DNA of 64,000 nucleotides from Paenisporosarcina indica (GTDB lineage Bacteria > Bacillota > Bacilli > Bacillales_A > Planococcaceae), in assembly GCF_001939075.1 (NCBI RefSeq), contig NZ_MPTA01000001.1, positions 186,001 through 250,000 of the forward strand, given 5' to 3'. Below, piece by piece: positions 21,161-30,145 of this stretch. The notes under the pieces are model-generated. The model was not told the origin of the DNA, did no database searches, and worked only from the letters and a program-made list of their open reading frames with translations. The translations under genes were made by a program, and so were the position numbers. The first letter of the stretch is position 1. Each line of letters begins with the position of its first letter.

Positions 21161-21206
21161 AAAAAAGGTGAAGAAAAACGACTCGTTTTTCTTCACCTTT
21201 TTTATT
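21161..21206 (+). terminator. Strong hairpin near the right end of the IS relic
   Basis: AAAAAAGGTGAAGAAAAAC and its perfect complement separated by a few bases, flanked by A and T runs, so it could terminate transcription on either strand. Confidence 0.75.
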
Positions 21207-21228
21207 TTAGGGACTTATTAGACAGCCC

Positions 21229-21554
21229 TTTTTTTATATTAATTTATGTTATACTATCTTGGTTTGATAATCGTACATTTTAGCTCTTGCGGCATGCATG
21301 GGGAATTATACTCTCACCTTTTTTATTCAACATGATTCTTCAACTTATCTTTATATTAAAATAGTAATAAATAAACTGTATGATTGAGGCTCTTTAGTAA
21401 TGGAAACGCTTTCTCTATGACAAATTTGTGAAATAGATTGTGAAAGATTGATTTATTCATTATGGCATGATATCGTTTAGATGTGAAATAAATCACATAC
21501 AAACTTACACCCCTTTGTTTGAACGTGAACATTTCTCCCATCCCCTTTGTAAAA
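21229..21554. other. Intergenic stretch, nothing recognised
   Basis: AT-rich spacer between the IS relic and the spxH terminator. The short open frames in it lack ribosome sites. No structured RNA or repeat was recognised. Confidence 0.5.
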
Positions 21555-21595
21555 AAAGAACCGCCACTCTATAAAAGGAGTAGGCGGTTCTTTTG
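21555..21595. terminator. Bidirectional hairpin
   Basis: AAAGAACCGCC ... GGCGGTTCTTT with inner CTC/GAG pairing and a T run on the plus side. Confidence 0.75.
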
Positions 21596-21604
21596 TGTTG
21601 CGCA

Positions 21605-21645
21605 TAAAAAACTTGCCTTCGACTATCAAAGAGTCTCAGGCAAGT
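21605..21645 (-). terminator. Terminator of the yjbI-spxH operon
   Basis: On the minus strand ACTTGCCT ... AGGCAAGT followed by T6, just beyond the spxH stop. Confidence 0.85.
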
Positions 21646-21650
21646 GGATT

Positions 21651-22457
21651 TTATTTAGTTAAGGTTTTCAGTCTCCATTGAGTGGTACCAGCAAATGGAA
21701 TACGCTCTATTTGTTGCAGTAATGTTCGCTTTTTTAACTCGCGTTCTGCGGCATAATTCGTAACGCCATAAATAGATGCGACTTCTTTAGTAGATAATGT
21801 ATTGTATCTTAAAAATAGCTCATCGAGTGAAGGCGGTTCTTGGCGATTTAACTGGAAATCCAACATCTCAGCTAAAATTTTCTCATATACATCGTAGGAG
21901 TAAATCCCACATACTTTTAGGCCTTCATCTTCAATACGTTCATTGAAAAAAACAATACTTGGGGATTCAGTGACATCCATCTCACGTCGAATGTAAAGAT
22001 CACACTGGAAGGCATGGATGGCTTCTTTTGAATGTATATCCGATTTAAATTCCTCAACATCTAATTGTGCCTGTTCAGCAATCGATATCAAGCTAGAGTA
22101 GTTCGCTACATTTTTTGTATCTAAAAATAATTGTTCTTGTAATTTTAGTAAAAAACGAATACCAGCTCGTTTCCCTTGAAGTTCAGCCGCTTTAATGGCA
22201 ACGGAAGGGAGGGCAGGGTGGATAAAATCATCCTCATTAATCGAAAGATTTTTAGAAAATGAATTAAGAGTAGAAAGCTGAGTGCTAAGAATAACGCGTA
22301 AAGTAAAGTACTGTTCGTACTCGACTTGTAGCTTTCTTAAAATCGGTTGTAAATCAAAGCAAGAAGAGCATAACGGATCAATAAATGCATAAATTTCCAT
22401 TGGCTTTGTTGAACTTGAAGAAACAATCGTTTCGGAAGGAATCTGCAAGTTAGTCAC
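21651..22457 (-). CDS. spxH: ClpXP adaptor SpxH (YjbH), DsbA-like fold
   Basis: Adaptor that targets Spx to ClpXP. The thioredoxin/DsbA-like N-terminus includes EIYAFIDPLCSSCFDLQPILRKL; the CSSC motif occupies the place of the Cys-rich site of B. subtilis YjbH. The family-typical C-terminal segment with repeated acidic and aromatic residues is present. Length 268. ATG 22457 overlaps the yjbI stop by 4 nt (same strand), so the two are translationally coupled, as in B. subtilis. The shared window with spx and mecA makes a regulatory trio. Confidence 0.92.
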   Translation of the reverse strand: MTNLQIPSETIVSSSSTKPMEIYAFIDPLCSSCFDLQPILRKLQVEYEQYFTLRVILSTQLSTLNSFSKNLSINEDDFIHPALPSVAIKAAELQGKRAGIRFLLKLQEQLFLDTKNVANYSSLISIAEQAQLDVEEFKSDIHSKEAIHAFQCDLYIRREMDVTESPSIVFFNERIEDEGLKVCGIYSYDVYEKILAEMLDFQLNRQEPPSLDELFLRYNTLSTKEVASIYGVTNYAAERELKKRTLLQQIERIPFAGTTQWRLKTLTK

Positions 22458-22852
22458 TCAACTTCCTCCTCGGGATTTATTCTGTTCGTCATATGGTGAG
22501 CAGTCAGGACAAGACGATGATAAAAATCTTCGCGAATTTTACCTTCTAAATTCACTTCATCCATTGCCTCCGCCATACACTCTAACCACGCCTGGGCTCT
22601 TTCTGGTGTAATGGGGAAGGGCATATGTCTAGCACGTAACATTGGATGTCCATGTTCTTGCGAATATATATTAGGTCCGCCTAAATATTGCGTCATAAAT
22701 TGTTTTTGTTTACGAGCAGTTTCTGTTAAGTCATCTGGAAATATTGGCTTAAGCTTTGGGTGTGCCGCGACTCTTTCGTAAAATGCATCAATAAGTTGCG
22801 ACAATTTATCCGGACCAATTTCCTCGTAAGGAAGTATAGGTTTTCGGGTCAT
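22454..22852 (-). CDS. yjbI: Group II truncated haemoglobin
   Basis: Haem protein of the trHbO class, which binds O2 or NO; partner of YjbH in many Bacillales. The proximal His lies in the segment HPMLRARHMPFPI, and YLGGPNIYSQEHGHP is the conserved trHbO E-F region with Tyr and Trp (WLECM) positions. 132 residues is normal. ATG 22852 has AAAGGAG upstream on the minus strand. It heads the yjbI-spxH operon. Confidence 0.95.
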   Translation of the reverse strand: MTRKPILPYEEIGPDKLSQLIDAFYERVAAHPKLKPIFPDDLTETARKQKQFMTQYLGGPNIYSQEHGHPMLRARHMPFPITPERAQAWLECMAEAMDEVNLEGKIREDFYHRLVLTAHHMTNRINPEEEVE

Positions 22853-23008
22853 GTTATGAACTCCTTTGCTTTAGCTGTATTCTCATTCTATCAACCTAAC
22901 GACTTTTTCTCAAACAAATTGAATTTGCAATCTCTTTCAGTCGGCGGACTTTCAACATTTTTCACAATTCCAACACTTATCAAGTGAGTTTTAGAACATT
23001 CATACACT

Positions 23009-23581
23009 TTATTTTTGTTGTGCCATTTTCATGAATCGCGCGATTTTTTTGGGTGTATTCCGTATTGGTATTTGATATGCCCCCAGCAATGAAAGAAAAA
23101 TTTGTTGACCTTTTTCTGCATCAGTTACTTCATATTCCACTTCATAATCAGTATGCCCCAAATAATCGGAACAATCGAGAACGAGCGAACCACCTTGATA
23201 TGTCACTTCTGCACGTTTTGTGCGCAATGAACCAAATGCCTCCAGTGCATCTGGTAACTGTTTAAATTCGTCATATGAGTGGGTTTTTATCGTCCCGAGA
23301 TCCAGGATTTGATCACGTTCTTGTGTATCAATACAACGTGTGATTTCAATCATTGTATGAACATTGTCACCTGGTGATTTTAATGTTAATTCATTGCGGT
23401 TTTCAAGCACTCTTAAACGAAACCCCATTGAAGCATTACGTAACTTGAAATCTATGGTATCGAAATAAGTATTGGTTTGAGTATGGAAATCTTTCGGTGA
23501 AATATCAAAGCCACTACATAATCGATGAAACTCGTCTTTTTCTAATAGGTTTTTAAATTCTATTTCTTTTTGAATCGACAT
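23009..23581 (-). CDS. yjbK: CYTH domain protein YjbK
   Basis: CYTH (adenylate cyclase/thiamine triphosphatase) tunnel-fold protein. The N-terminal ExExK signature is seen as KEIEFK, with later basic/acid pairs RLRVLENRNELTLK, MIEITR and YEVEYEV that form the metal- and phosphate-binding tunnel. It probably hydrolyses or binds a triphosphate compound. ATG 23581 follows GGGAGTGAAGGAAA. It diverges from the UPF0738-sasB-nadK operon. 190 residues. Confidence 0.92.
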   Translation of the reverse strand: MSIQKEIEFKNLLEKDEFHRLCSGFDISPKDFHTQTNTYFDTIDFKLRNASMGFRLRVLENRNELTLKSPGDNVHTMIEITRCIDTQERDQILDLGTIKTHSYDEFKQLPDALEAFGSLRTKRAEVTYQGGSLVLDCSDYLGHTDYEVEYEVTDAEKGQQIFLSLLGAYQIPIRNTPKKIARFMKMAQQK

Positions 23582-23692
23582 TTTCCTTCACTCCCTTATT
23601 ATCATTATTATCCTAAAAAATTTGCAAACTGCAACATGTGAGCAGCTGTGATAAAATATGTGGTAAGTAATGCTAGAAAGGACGAGTGTATT

Positions 23693-24079
23693 TTGCGTAA
23701 ATTATATATCGTTGATAGCGGTGTTCAATATGGGGCGGACATTCGATTTTTGTTACAAGACGCCCCAATTAAGCATGCAGTGAAAGCAGCTGGTAAATTA
23801 TTGACTGATTCCGAGAACAATGCCTTTATTTATATCATGGACGACTCAGAAGGCTATACATATGTCCAATTTCCTCAAACGGTGTGGCCGCTCCTTGCAG
23901 ATAGCCTGGGTGCAGAAACCGAACCCATTTTAGTTTGGGGCGACACCGAAATTTCACTCCTTCATTTCCGAGAAGAACTATCGATGCTCATTTTTAATAT
24001 TGAAGGAAATCATAATTACGGTTCTGAATTTTCAGCAGCAGTAGAACAATCATTTAAAGAACAACTAGCTATATATTAA
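23693..24079 (+). CDS. yjbL: UPF0738 family protein (YjbL)
   Basis: A 128-residue cytoplasmic protein of unknown function. The N-terminus RKLYIVDSGVQYGADIRFLLQD and the position between the CYTH gene and the alarmone synthetase gene match B. subtilis yjbL. The TTG at 23693 is chosen because AGAAAGGACGAG precedes it; the earlier in-frame start would contain that ribosome site within coding sequence. The downstream gene begins 30 bp later, so they are likely cotranscribed. Confidence 0.8.
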   Translation: MRKLYIVDSGVQYGADIRFLLQDAPIKHAVKAAGKLLTDSENNAFIYIMDDSEGYTYVQFPQTVWPLLADSLGAETEPILVWGDTEISLLHFREELSMLIFNIEGNHNYGSEFSAAVEQSFKEQLAIY

Positions 24080-24109
24080 TTATTTTGGCAGTGGCAGGAG
24101 GATTTATTC

Positions 24110-24790
24110 ATGGGGCAATGGGAACGTTTTTTAGAGCCTTATAAACAGGCAGTTGATGAATTGAAGATAAAGTTTAAAGGCATGCGAACACAATTTGAAA
24201 ATGAAAATACAAACTCACCGATTGAATTTGTTACAGGTAGAGTAAAACCACTCGCAAGTATTTATGATAAAACGCTCGAAAAAGGAATAATATTTGAACC
24301 TTCAGAGCGACTTGTACATGAACTTCAAGATATCGCAGGACTACGTATGATGTGTCAGTTTGTAGATGATATTGAAACCGTAGTAGAATTATTACGGAAT
24401 CGGCATGATATTAAAGTGATTGAAGAGCGAGATTATATTTCGCAAGAAAAACCAAGCGGTTATCGGTCATATCACATGATCGTGGAGTATCCAGTACAGA
24501 CAATTCATGGTGAAAAGAATATATTGGTAGAAATTCAAATTCGTACACTGGCGATGAATTTTTGGGCATCGATTGAACACTCTTTAAACTATAAATACAA
24601 AGGGAAATTCCCTAAAGAAATAAAAAATCGTTTGCAAAGTGCTGCAGAAGCTGCTTTTCGTTTAGATGAAGAAATGTCTCTTATTCGGGATGAAATCCAA
24701 GAAGCACAAAAATACTTTAGTGAATACAAAGAAACGGGAAATGCTAATTTCCCTTCAAACTCTCAAGAAAGTAGGTCGAACCGTTCATGA
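24110..24790 (+). CDS. sasB: Small alarmone synthetase (GTP pyrophosphokinase, YjbM/RelQ)
   Basis: Makes (p)ppGpp from ATP and GDP/GTP. The RelA/SpoT synthetase core is visible: [42 protein letters not shown] (the G-loop region) and [25 protein letters not shown]. There is no hydrolase, TGS or ACT domain, so this is a short single-domain synthetase, 226 residues. ATG follows GGAGGA. It overlaps the NAD kinase gene by 4 nt, an operon order conserved in Bacillales. Confidence 0.95.
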   Translation: MGQWERFLEPYKQAVDELKIKFKGMRTQFENENTNSPIEFVTGRVKPLASIYDKTLEKGIIFEPSERLVHELQDIAGLRMMCQFVDDIETVVELLRNRHDIKVIEERDYISQEKPSGYRSYHMIVEYPVQTIHGEKNILVEIQIRTLAMNFWASIEHSLNYKYKGKFPKEIKNRLQSAAEAAFRLDEEMSLIRDEIQEAQKYFSEYKETGNANFPSNSQESRSNRS

Positions 24791-25587
24791 AATTTGCCAT
24801 TCAATCACGTAATGATGAATACTCGAATGAACTGATGGACCGTGCCAAAACCTATTTATCTGATTTCGGCTTAGAGTGGAATGAACAATCACCGGATATC
24901 GTTATTTCTATCGGGGGAGATGGAACATTGCTTCATGCTTTTCATCGATATCGTGAACAACTATCAACCGTAGCATTTGTTGGGATTCACACTGGTCATT
25001 TAGGTTTTTATGCAGATTGGAAACCTTCCGAAATCGAGAAATTGGTCATCTCAATTGCTAAGCATCAGTTTGAAGTCATTCAGTATCCGCTTCTTGAAGC
25101 TACGATAAATTATCGAAATACGGAAGAGCAAAGTGTTTATCTAGCTTTAAATGAAAGTACGATTAAATCACCCGACGTGACGTTAGTAATGGACGTAGAA
25201 CTCAATGATAGCCACTTTGAACGCTTTCGTGGCGATGGCCTTTGTATGTCCACTCCTTCAGGGAGTACAGCCTATAATAAAGCTCTAGGAGGTGCTGTGA
25301 TTCATCCTTCACTCGAAGCGATGCAATTAACTGAAATGGCCTCCATCAATAACCGTGTCTTCCGCACAGTGGGAGCACCACTTGTTCTACCTGCACATCA
25401 TGTATGTGTGTTGAAGCCAGTAAAAGCTCCTGATTTTATGGTGACAATCGATCATTTACAATTGCTGCATAAAGACGTCAAATCTATCCAATACCGTGTT
25501 GCCAAAGAAAAAGTGCGATTTGCAAGGTTCCGTCCGTTCCCATTTTGGACTCGCGTGCACGATTCGTTCATTGACAGCGATGTGTAA
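24787..25587 (+). CDS. nadK: NAD kinase
   Basis: Phosphorylates NAD to NADP. The GGDGT motif ([15 protein letters not shown], about 42-52), NEST, and the glycine-rich [26 protein letters not shown] segment are conserved. At 266 residues it has the length of Firmicutes NAD kinases (YjbN). The ATGA overlap with sasB indicates translational coupling; its stop overlaps the next gene by 8 nt. Confidence 0.95.
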   Translation: MKFAIQSRNDEYSNELMDRAKTYLSDFGLEWNEQSPDIVISIGGDGTLLHAFHRYREQLSTVAFVGIHTGHLGFYADWKPSEIEKLVISIAKHQFEVIQYPLLEATINYRNTEEQSVYLALNESTIKSPDVTLVMDVELNDSHFERFRGDGLCMSTPSGSTAYNKALGGAVIHPSLEAMQLTEMASINNRVFRTVGAPLVLPAHHVCVLKPVKAPDFMVTIDHLQLLHKDVKSIQYRVAKEKVRFARFRPFPFWTRVHDSFIDSDV

Positions 25588-26452
25588 ACAATTTCAACTT
25601 ACTTTTGAAGCAATCGAGGAGGTCTTACTACGGGAGGCCTTATCTAAATGGGGAATATCAAAACGAACTTTAACTTCTATCAAATTTGGCGGGGGTTCCC
25701 TACTTGTTAATGGTCACGAAAAGACGGTTAGGCATCCACTTTCGAAAGGAGACATCGTGACCGTCATTTTTCCTTTTGAAGAAGTAAGTTTAGGTTTAAT
25801 TCGACAAAAAGGAAATCTTGAAATTATCTATGAAGATGACGTATTATTGATTGTCAATAAACCTCATGGCCAAAGCACGATTCCTTCCAGGGAACATCCG
25901 TCAGGAACTTTGGCAAATTTTATCGCTTATTATTATGAACAAATGTCGATTCCTTCTACCGTGCATATTTTGACACGACTCGATCGCGATACATCAGGTA
26001 TTGTGTGTCTGGTGAAAAATCGGCATATTCATCACATCATGAATCATGGCCATGTCATGAATAAAACATATGAAGCCATAGTCCATGGCAAGCTTGAACG
26101 AACTACTCAAGAAATCATCAAACCAATTGGTCGTAAAGGAAGTAGTATTATTGAAAGGGAAGTGCGTGAAGATGGACTATTTGCGCATACCGATGTAAGC
26201 GTAATCCGTCAGTATGCAGATTTTTCGCATGTGAAGTGTCTACTCCACACAGGGAGAACACATCAAATTCGTGTGCATTTAGCACATATCGGTCATCCAA
26301 TAGTTGGAGATGATTTGTATGGAGGGAAATTAGACCGTATTAATCGTCAGGCACTTCATTGTGCTTCAGTGGATATTACGCATCCACTGAGTGGTAAAAA
26401 GATGACCTTTACTAGTTCACTACCTGAAGACATCCAAAAATTAATTCCTTAG
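25580..26452 (+). CDS. yjbO: RluA/RluD-family pseudouridine synthase (YjbO)
   Basis: Isomerises uridine in rRNA or tRNA. An S4-like N-terminus ([20 protein letters not shown]) precedes the catalytic domain with the Asp motif [13 protein letters not shown] (D in the LDRDTSG core), [25 protein letters not shown] and the C-terminal HPLSGK. ATG 25580 is inside the end of nadK; no good ribosome site is seen, so re-initiation after nadK is likely. 290 residues. It converges with prpE, overlapping by 4 bp. Confidence 0.92.
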   Translation: MCKQFQLTFEAIEEVLLREALSKWGISKRTLTSIKFGGGSLLVNGHEKTVRHPLSKGDIVTVIFPFEEVSLGLIRQKGNLEIIYEDDVLLIVNKPHGQSTIPSREHPSGTLANFIAYYYEQMSIPSTVHILTRLDRDTSGIVCLVKNRHIHHIMNHGHVMNKTYEAIVHGKLERTTQEIIKPIGRKGSSIIEREVREDGLFAHTDVSVIRQYADFSHVKCLLHTGRTHQIRVHLAHIGHPIVGDDLYGGKLDRINRQALHCASVDITHPLSGKKMTFTSSLPEDIQKLIP

Positions 26453-27201
26453 TCCAAGTAATCATGGAATTTTTCTTCCATAAAAGGCTGGAGTGAAGGT
26501 ACCGAAACAACTTCTATTTCTGGGTAGCGAAGAGCCGATAATTTCCCACCAAAAACACAGCCAGTATCGATATTAGCGGTACGGTTTTTAAAACGGACAT
26601 TTCGTATAGGTGTATGTCCGTAAATGATCCATGCAGAACCTTTATAATGCTTAGCCCAGTCTTTTCGTAAAGGTCGACCGTCAGCAAGAAATTCGCCCGT
26701 GATATCACCATATAGCACAAACGTTTTAATTTTTTTGTTTATTGGTATTCCTAACAAATCCTCTCGAATTCCGGCATGAACAATTACAAGTTGATCTTGA
26801 TCAAGTGATTGGTAAGTAGGCAACGCCTCATAAAAAGCAATATATCTTTTTCGGAATTGTTGGCGTTTCTCTTTTGGATAGTGTTTGAACTCTTCGACAG
26901 TTGTCTCCAAACCATGTGTGATTTGAACATTACTTCCTTTAAAAAAGCGGTAAAGTTTATTACAGTGATTTCCCGGGGAATAATTTAAGGCGTTTGCATC
27001 TTGTAGTGCGAATAGTAATTCTAGGACGGCAAGTGATTGTGGACCTCGATCTGTAGCATCACCGACAAATGCAAGTTGACGACCTTCTGGATGAACGAAA
27101 ATACCTGATTTCGGTTGATAACCTAACTTTATGATTAGAGTCTTTAATTCATCGAAACATCCATGAATGTCACCGATTATGTCATAAGCCAAATTAATCA
27201 T
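26449..27201 (-). CDS. prpE: Bis(5'-nucleosyl)-tetraphosphatase PrpE
   Basis: Metallophosphoesterase that cleaves Ap4A-type dinucleotides and has been linked to spore germination in Bacillus. Motifs GDIHGC, GDATDRGP and GNHC with HAGIRED and YGHTPI are visible. The third motif has Cys where most PPP-family enzymes have Asp or Glu (GNHD/E); I recall the same in B. subtilis PrpE. 250 residues. Transcribed divergently from mgtE. Confidence 0.92.
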   Translation of the reverse strand: MINLAYDIIGDIHGCFDELKTLIIKLGYQPKSGIFVHPEGRQLAFVGDATDRGPQSLAVLELLFALQDANALNYSPGNHCNKLYRFFKGSNVQITHGLETTVEEFKHYPKEKRQQFRKRYIAFYEALPTYQSLDQDQLVIVHAGIREDLLGIPINKKIKTFVLYGDITGEFLADGRPLRKDWAKHYKGSAWIIYGHTPIRNVRFKNRTANIDTGCVFGGKLSALRYPEIEVVSVPSLQPFMEEKFHDYLD

Positions 27202-27292
27202 CTCCTAATTAATGTATTGCCATATTATAAGTGTAACCGATACAATGAAAAATATTAAAATGAAAACATCATATAGAAAGGAGGGGGTATAC

Positions 27293-28666
27293 ATGCTAGA
27301 AGATCGTAATAGTAATGAAGAAAACCAAGTTGATACAGAACAATTAAACTCATTATTAAATGACCATCAAGTGGATGAATTCAGGGAAGTGTTTTTATCC
27401 TTACATCCGTATGAACAATCACAATTTTTTGAGAAGGTTGGTCCTGACCGCAGGCAAATAATCTATCAGTATCTCTCTCCAAAAGAAATGGCGGAAATTT
27501 TCCAGTCCATTGAACTAGATGATGATGAATACGAGCCATTCTTAAAAGAAATGGAAACGACTTATGCTGCTGATATGTTATCCGAAATGTATGCAGATAA
27601 TGCAGTTGATGTGTTGAATGAATTAAATAAAGATCAAGTTGCAAGTTATTTAACCATTATGGATGATGAGTCGGCTCAAGAAATTAAGGACTTGCTACAC
27701 TATGATGAATATACAGCAGGTTCGATTATGACGACAGAATATGTAGCGATACCAGAAAATTCGACTGCACGTTCTGCTATGACTATCTTGCGAAATGCAG
27801 CACCTGTAGCCGAAACCATCTACTATCTTTTCGTAGTTAATGATGATCATCAGTTGACAGGAGTTGTGTCACTACGCGATTTAATCATCGCAGATGAAGA
27901 TACGTTGATTAAATTTATTCGAAATGAGCGTGTTGTTAGTGTATCTGTAAGTGAAGACCAAGAAGAAGTAGCTAGAATGATCAAAGACTATGATTTTTTA
28001 GCCGTTCCTGTAGTCGATTTCCAAAACCATTTACTTGGGATTATTACAGTCGACGATATATTGGATGTATTAGAGGAAGAAGCGAATGACGATTACTCGA
28101 AATTAGCTGCCGTTTCAGAAATGGATACGTTTGACAAAGGACCATTAACAGCTGCTAAAAAAAGACTTCCTTGGTTAATTATTTTACTATTTCTGGGTAT
28201 GTTAACTGCTAATTTAATGGGCATATTTGAAGAAACATTAGATGAAGTGGCAATTTTAGCTGTATTTCTTCCATTAATTGCAGGTATGGCCGGTAATAGC
28301 GGAACTCAAGCATTAGCTGTTGCAGTTCGAGGAATAGCTACAGGGGATATTGCAGAGCAAAGTAAAATAAAGTTATTAATCAGAGAAGCTGGAACAGGAC
28401 TAATAACTGGAATTGTTTGTGCTGTGATCGGAGTGGGAATTGTTTATTTCAGTCAACATGATTTGATACTTGGGCTGTTAGTAGGAGCTGCCATTTTTGG
28501 TTCCATTTTTGTGGCTACGTTGTCGGGTTCATTTATACCACTTCTTATTCATCGAATGAAGATTGATCCCGCTGTCGCATCTGGTCCATTTATTACAACA
28601 CTGAATGACATTATAAGTATATTGATATACTTAGGTCTAGCCACTATGTTCCTTTCACAACTCTGA
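27293..28666 (+). CDS. mgtE: Magnesium transporter MgtE
   Basis: Mg2+ channel/transporter. Order: N-terminal right-handed helical domain (acidic, residues about 20-130), two CBS domains (about 135-255: YTAGSIMTTEYVAIPENSTA, VVSLRDLIIADE, VVDFQNHLLGIITVDDILDV), a plug helix, then five membrane helices with the conserved PLIAGMAGNSGTQALAVAVRG. ATG 27293 follows AAAGGAGGGGG. No M-box riboswitch fits in the 90-bp upstream gap. 457 residues. Confidence 0.95.
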   Translation: MLEDRNSNEENQVDTEQLNSLLNDHQVDEFREVFLSLHPYEQSQFFEKVGPDRRQIIYQYLSPKEMAEIFQSIELDDDEYEPFLKEMETTYAADMLSEMYADNAVDVLNELNKDQVASYLTIMDDESAQEIKDLLHYDEYTAGSIMTTEYVAIPENSTARSAMTILRNAAPVAETIYYLFVVNDDHQLTGVVSLRDLIIADEDTLIKFIRNERVVSVSVSEDQEEVARMIKDYDFLAVPVVDFQNHLLGIITVDDILDVLEEEANDDYSKLAAVSEMDTFDKGPLTAAKKRLPWLIILLFLGMLTANLMGIFEETLDEVAILAVFLPLIAGMAGNSGTQALAVAVRGIATGDIAEQSKIKLLIREAGTGLITGIVCAVIGVGIVYFSQHDLILGLLVGAAIFGSIFVATLSGSFIPLLIHRMKIDPAVASGPFITTLNDIISILIYLGLATMFLSQL

Positions 28667-28772
28667 ACTCATCTCATGATTTCAGTTTGATAAAAAGGGG
28701 TGTCAGTAAATTGAATGGTTAGATTGACGTATACGGCAACTTCGACACAATTCCTCAATGTTTCCGTTGCTT

Positions 28773-28802
28773 TCACACTCAGTAACCCAACCGCATAAAA
28801 TA
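28773..28802 (+). promoter_or_regulatory. Candidate sigma-K promoter of cotO
   Basis: -35 TCACA (28773-28777) and -10 CATAAAATA (28794-28802) match the sigma-K pattern HMACM / CATANNNTA with a 16-bp spacer, 25 bp before the TTG start of a coat gene. Late mother-cell expression is therefore likely. Confidence 0.6.
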
Positions 28803-28827
28803 AATCAAAAAGGATGTGTATTAGTCA

Positions 28828-29247
28828 TTGGCAAATGATCCGCTCCTTTTTGTCCAAGGTCCGCCGGTGTATAGACATATTAAAAAAGTTTCACATTGGC
28901 AAGAAGAAAGTACGTCCATATTTCCTGATCCTGTAATAAAAGCAGTTGATGAAGTTAAAGAAGTGGCTAAAACTGAACAACTTCAAACAGGTAAAGAACC
29001 TAACGAGGATGTTACAGACTCAGTGATGTGGAGAAGATTACGGTTTTTATCGACAGATTTCGCAAAATATGTGTATAAACCACTACGTTTTCATTTACAC
29101 AATGGAGATCAAATTTTTGGTTTTGTTGATCAATTATTTCCATCAAGTGTTCAAATTAAATCACCTGGTAATGAAGTAATCGCTGTCGAAATTCAAGAAA
29201 TTCAAGAAATTTGGTGGGGAGGAAAAATCCTGCCTGTTCGATTTTAA
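28828..29247 (+). CDS. cotO: Spore coat protein CotO-like
   Basis: A 139-residue protein resembling CotO, a coat morphogenetic protein controlling outer-coat assembly. The N-terminus has PLLFVQGPPVYRHIKKV; the C-terminal region (FHLHNGDQIFGFVDQLFPSSVQIKSPG, IWWGGKILPVRF) looks like a small beta domain. TTG 28828 follows AAAGGATGTG. In B. subtilis cotO is next to cotZ, cotY and relatives; here the cotZ-like gene faces it. The upstream sigma-K-like promoter supports a coat role. Confidence 0.72.
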   Translation: MANDPLLFVQGPPVYRHIKKVSHWQEESTSIFPDPVIKAVDEVKEVAKTEQLQTGKEPNEDVTDSVMWRRLRFLSTDFAKYVYKPLRFHLHNGDQIFGFVDQLFPSSVQIKSPGNEVIAVEIQEIQEIWWGGKILPVRF

Positions 29248-29251
29248 CGAC

Positions 29252-29287
29252 AAAAAACATCCATTTTAGCAAGTGGGTGTTTTTTTG
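29252..29287 (+). terminator. Terminator of cotO
   Basis: AACATCCATTTT / AAGTGGGTGTT stem with G-T pairs, followed by T7. Confidence 0.78.
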
Positions 29288-29378
29288 CGTTTAGTCACTT
29301 TTATTAATGTGATGGGTACATCAAAAAAACACACATGATTTCTATCAATATTCACAAACTAAAAAAATCCATAAATCA

Positions 29379-29414
29379 AGCCCGACTTCCTAGTTTTAGG
29401 AAATCGGGCTTATT
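29379..29414 (-). terminator. Terminator of the cotZ-like gene
   Basis: AAGCCCGA-TTCCT / AGGAA-TCGGGCTT hairpin between the converging cotO and cotZ genes, with T-rich sequence on the minus side. Confidence 0.75.
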
Positions 29415-29443
29415 AGACACTGCACGCTTGAAGTGTTTATTAA

Positions 29444-30019
29444 TTAATCACAAACACCTAGAAATACGTCTGCTACACATTCAATTCCGCAGAAACAATT
29501 CAAATCAACTGTAACACAGCTGTTGGAAAGACGGAAATCACGAACATTACAAATCTCATTAAGATCTAGCTTTCCATCTTTGTCAATTAAATTTACCTCA
29601 TCATCTTTACGATCAAAGGGCACTAATACCCGAAGAGTTGCACAGCAACCATCAAATATTTCTTCTACACGGAAGAATATTGAAAAACAGCTTTCTTTTT
29701 TATCATCGTGTTTGTCTTTCTTATCCTTATCACCACCGTGACCATGACCATTGTCAAAGCGATCGAAGTGACGGAAAAATGCTTTGAATGGTGTACCGTC
29801 TTTTGTTAATAACATGAATACACGAGTATCTGCTTGATGACGTGAAGGATTTACCATTCCTCCAAGTGGCTCCATAAAGCAACTTTGACATCCTGCACAT
29901 TCATTATCGGTTGCTGCATCTTGAATGTCCTTAATTGCTCGAACTACATCACAAATGCATCCTTTGTTTGAAAAGCCATGACCAGAAGACGATGAATCGA
30001 AGTTACGCCCACATCCCAT
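29444..30019 (-). CDS. cotZ: Spore coat/crust protein CotZ/CotY-like
   Basis: Cys-rich spore coat protein of the CotY/CotZ family, which forms disulfide-linked outer layers. The 191-residue protein contains CICDVVRAIKDIQDAA, CAGCQSCF and a C-terminal VTVDLNCFCGIECV. The family arrangement is interrupted near residues 100-120 by a hydrophilic insert rich in His, Gly, Asp and Lys (GHGHGGDKDKKDKHDD). ATG 30019 follows GAGAGGTG; the longer frame upstream lacks support. Confidence 0.85.
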   Translation of the reverse strand: MGCGRNFDSSSSGHGFSNKGCICDVVRAIKDIQDAATDNECAGCQSCFMEPLGGMVNPSRHQADTRVFMLLTKDGTPFKAFFRHFDRFDNGHGHGGDKDKKDKHDDKKESCFSIFFRVEEIFDGCCATLRVLVPFDRKDDEVNLIDKDGKLDLNEICNVRDFRLSNSCVTVDLNCFCGIECVADVFLGVCD

Positions 30020-30047
30020 TTTGTTTTCACCTCTCTTTCGTTCTTTA

Positions 30048-30056
30048 TAAAGTATG
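30048..30056 (-). promoter_or_regulatory. Candidate sigma-K -10 element of the cotZ-like gene
   Basis: Minus-strand CATACTTTA matches CATANNNTA about 28 bp before the ATG. The -35 region is a poor match, as seen at promoters helped by GerE. Confidence 0.4.
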
Positions 30057-30096
30057 TCGTTTGTGATATAAGAGCAGGGCGGGGAAACCAATTAAT

Positions 30097-30125
30097 ACAT
30101 AAAGTTTGTGAAAAAAACCATACTA
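30097..30125 (+). promoter_or_regulatory. Candidate sigma-G promoter of the spoVA-type operon
   Basis: ACATA (30097-30101) and CATACTA (30119-30125) with a 17-bp spacer fit the forespore sigma-G pattern (GMATR / CATNNTA) apart from the first base. Confidence 0.5.
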
Positions 30126-30145
30126 GGAGAAAAGGTGATTGTGAC

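Larger units (their letters stand above)
20669..21228 (+). mobile_element. Decayed IS1182-family element
   Basis: About 560 bp bounded by GGGCTGTC (20670-20677) and its complement GACAGCCC (21221-21228), which look like the terminal inverted repeats of one element. Inside are a conserved GC-rich stretch (20754-20825) and the C-terminal remnant of a transposase. The 5' two thirds of a normal transposase gene are missing, so this is an immobile relic. The family call is from remembered motifs, not a search. Confidence 0.7.

Noticed and set aside
27202-27292. Possible Mg2+ (M-box) riboswitch before mgtE
   Set aside because: The gap between prpE and mgtE is only about 90 bp, too short for the M-box and its terminator, and no motif is seen.
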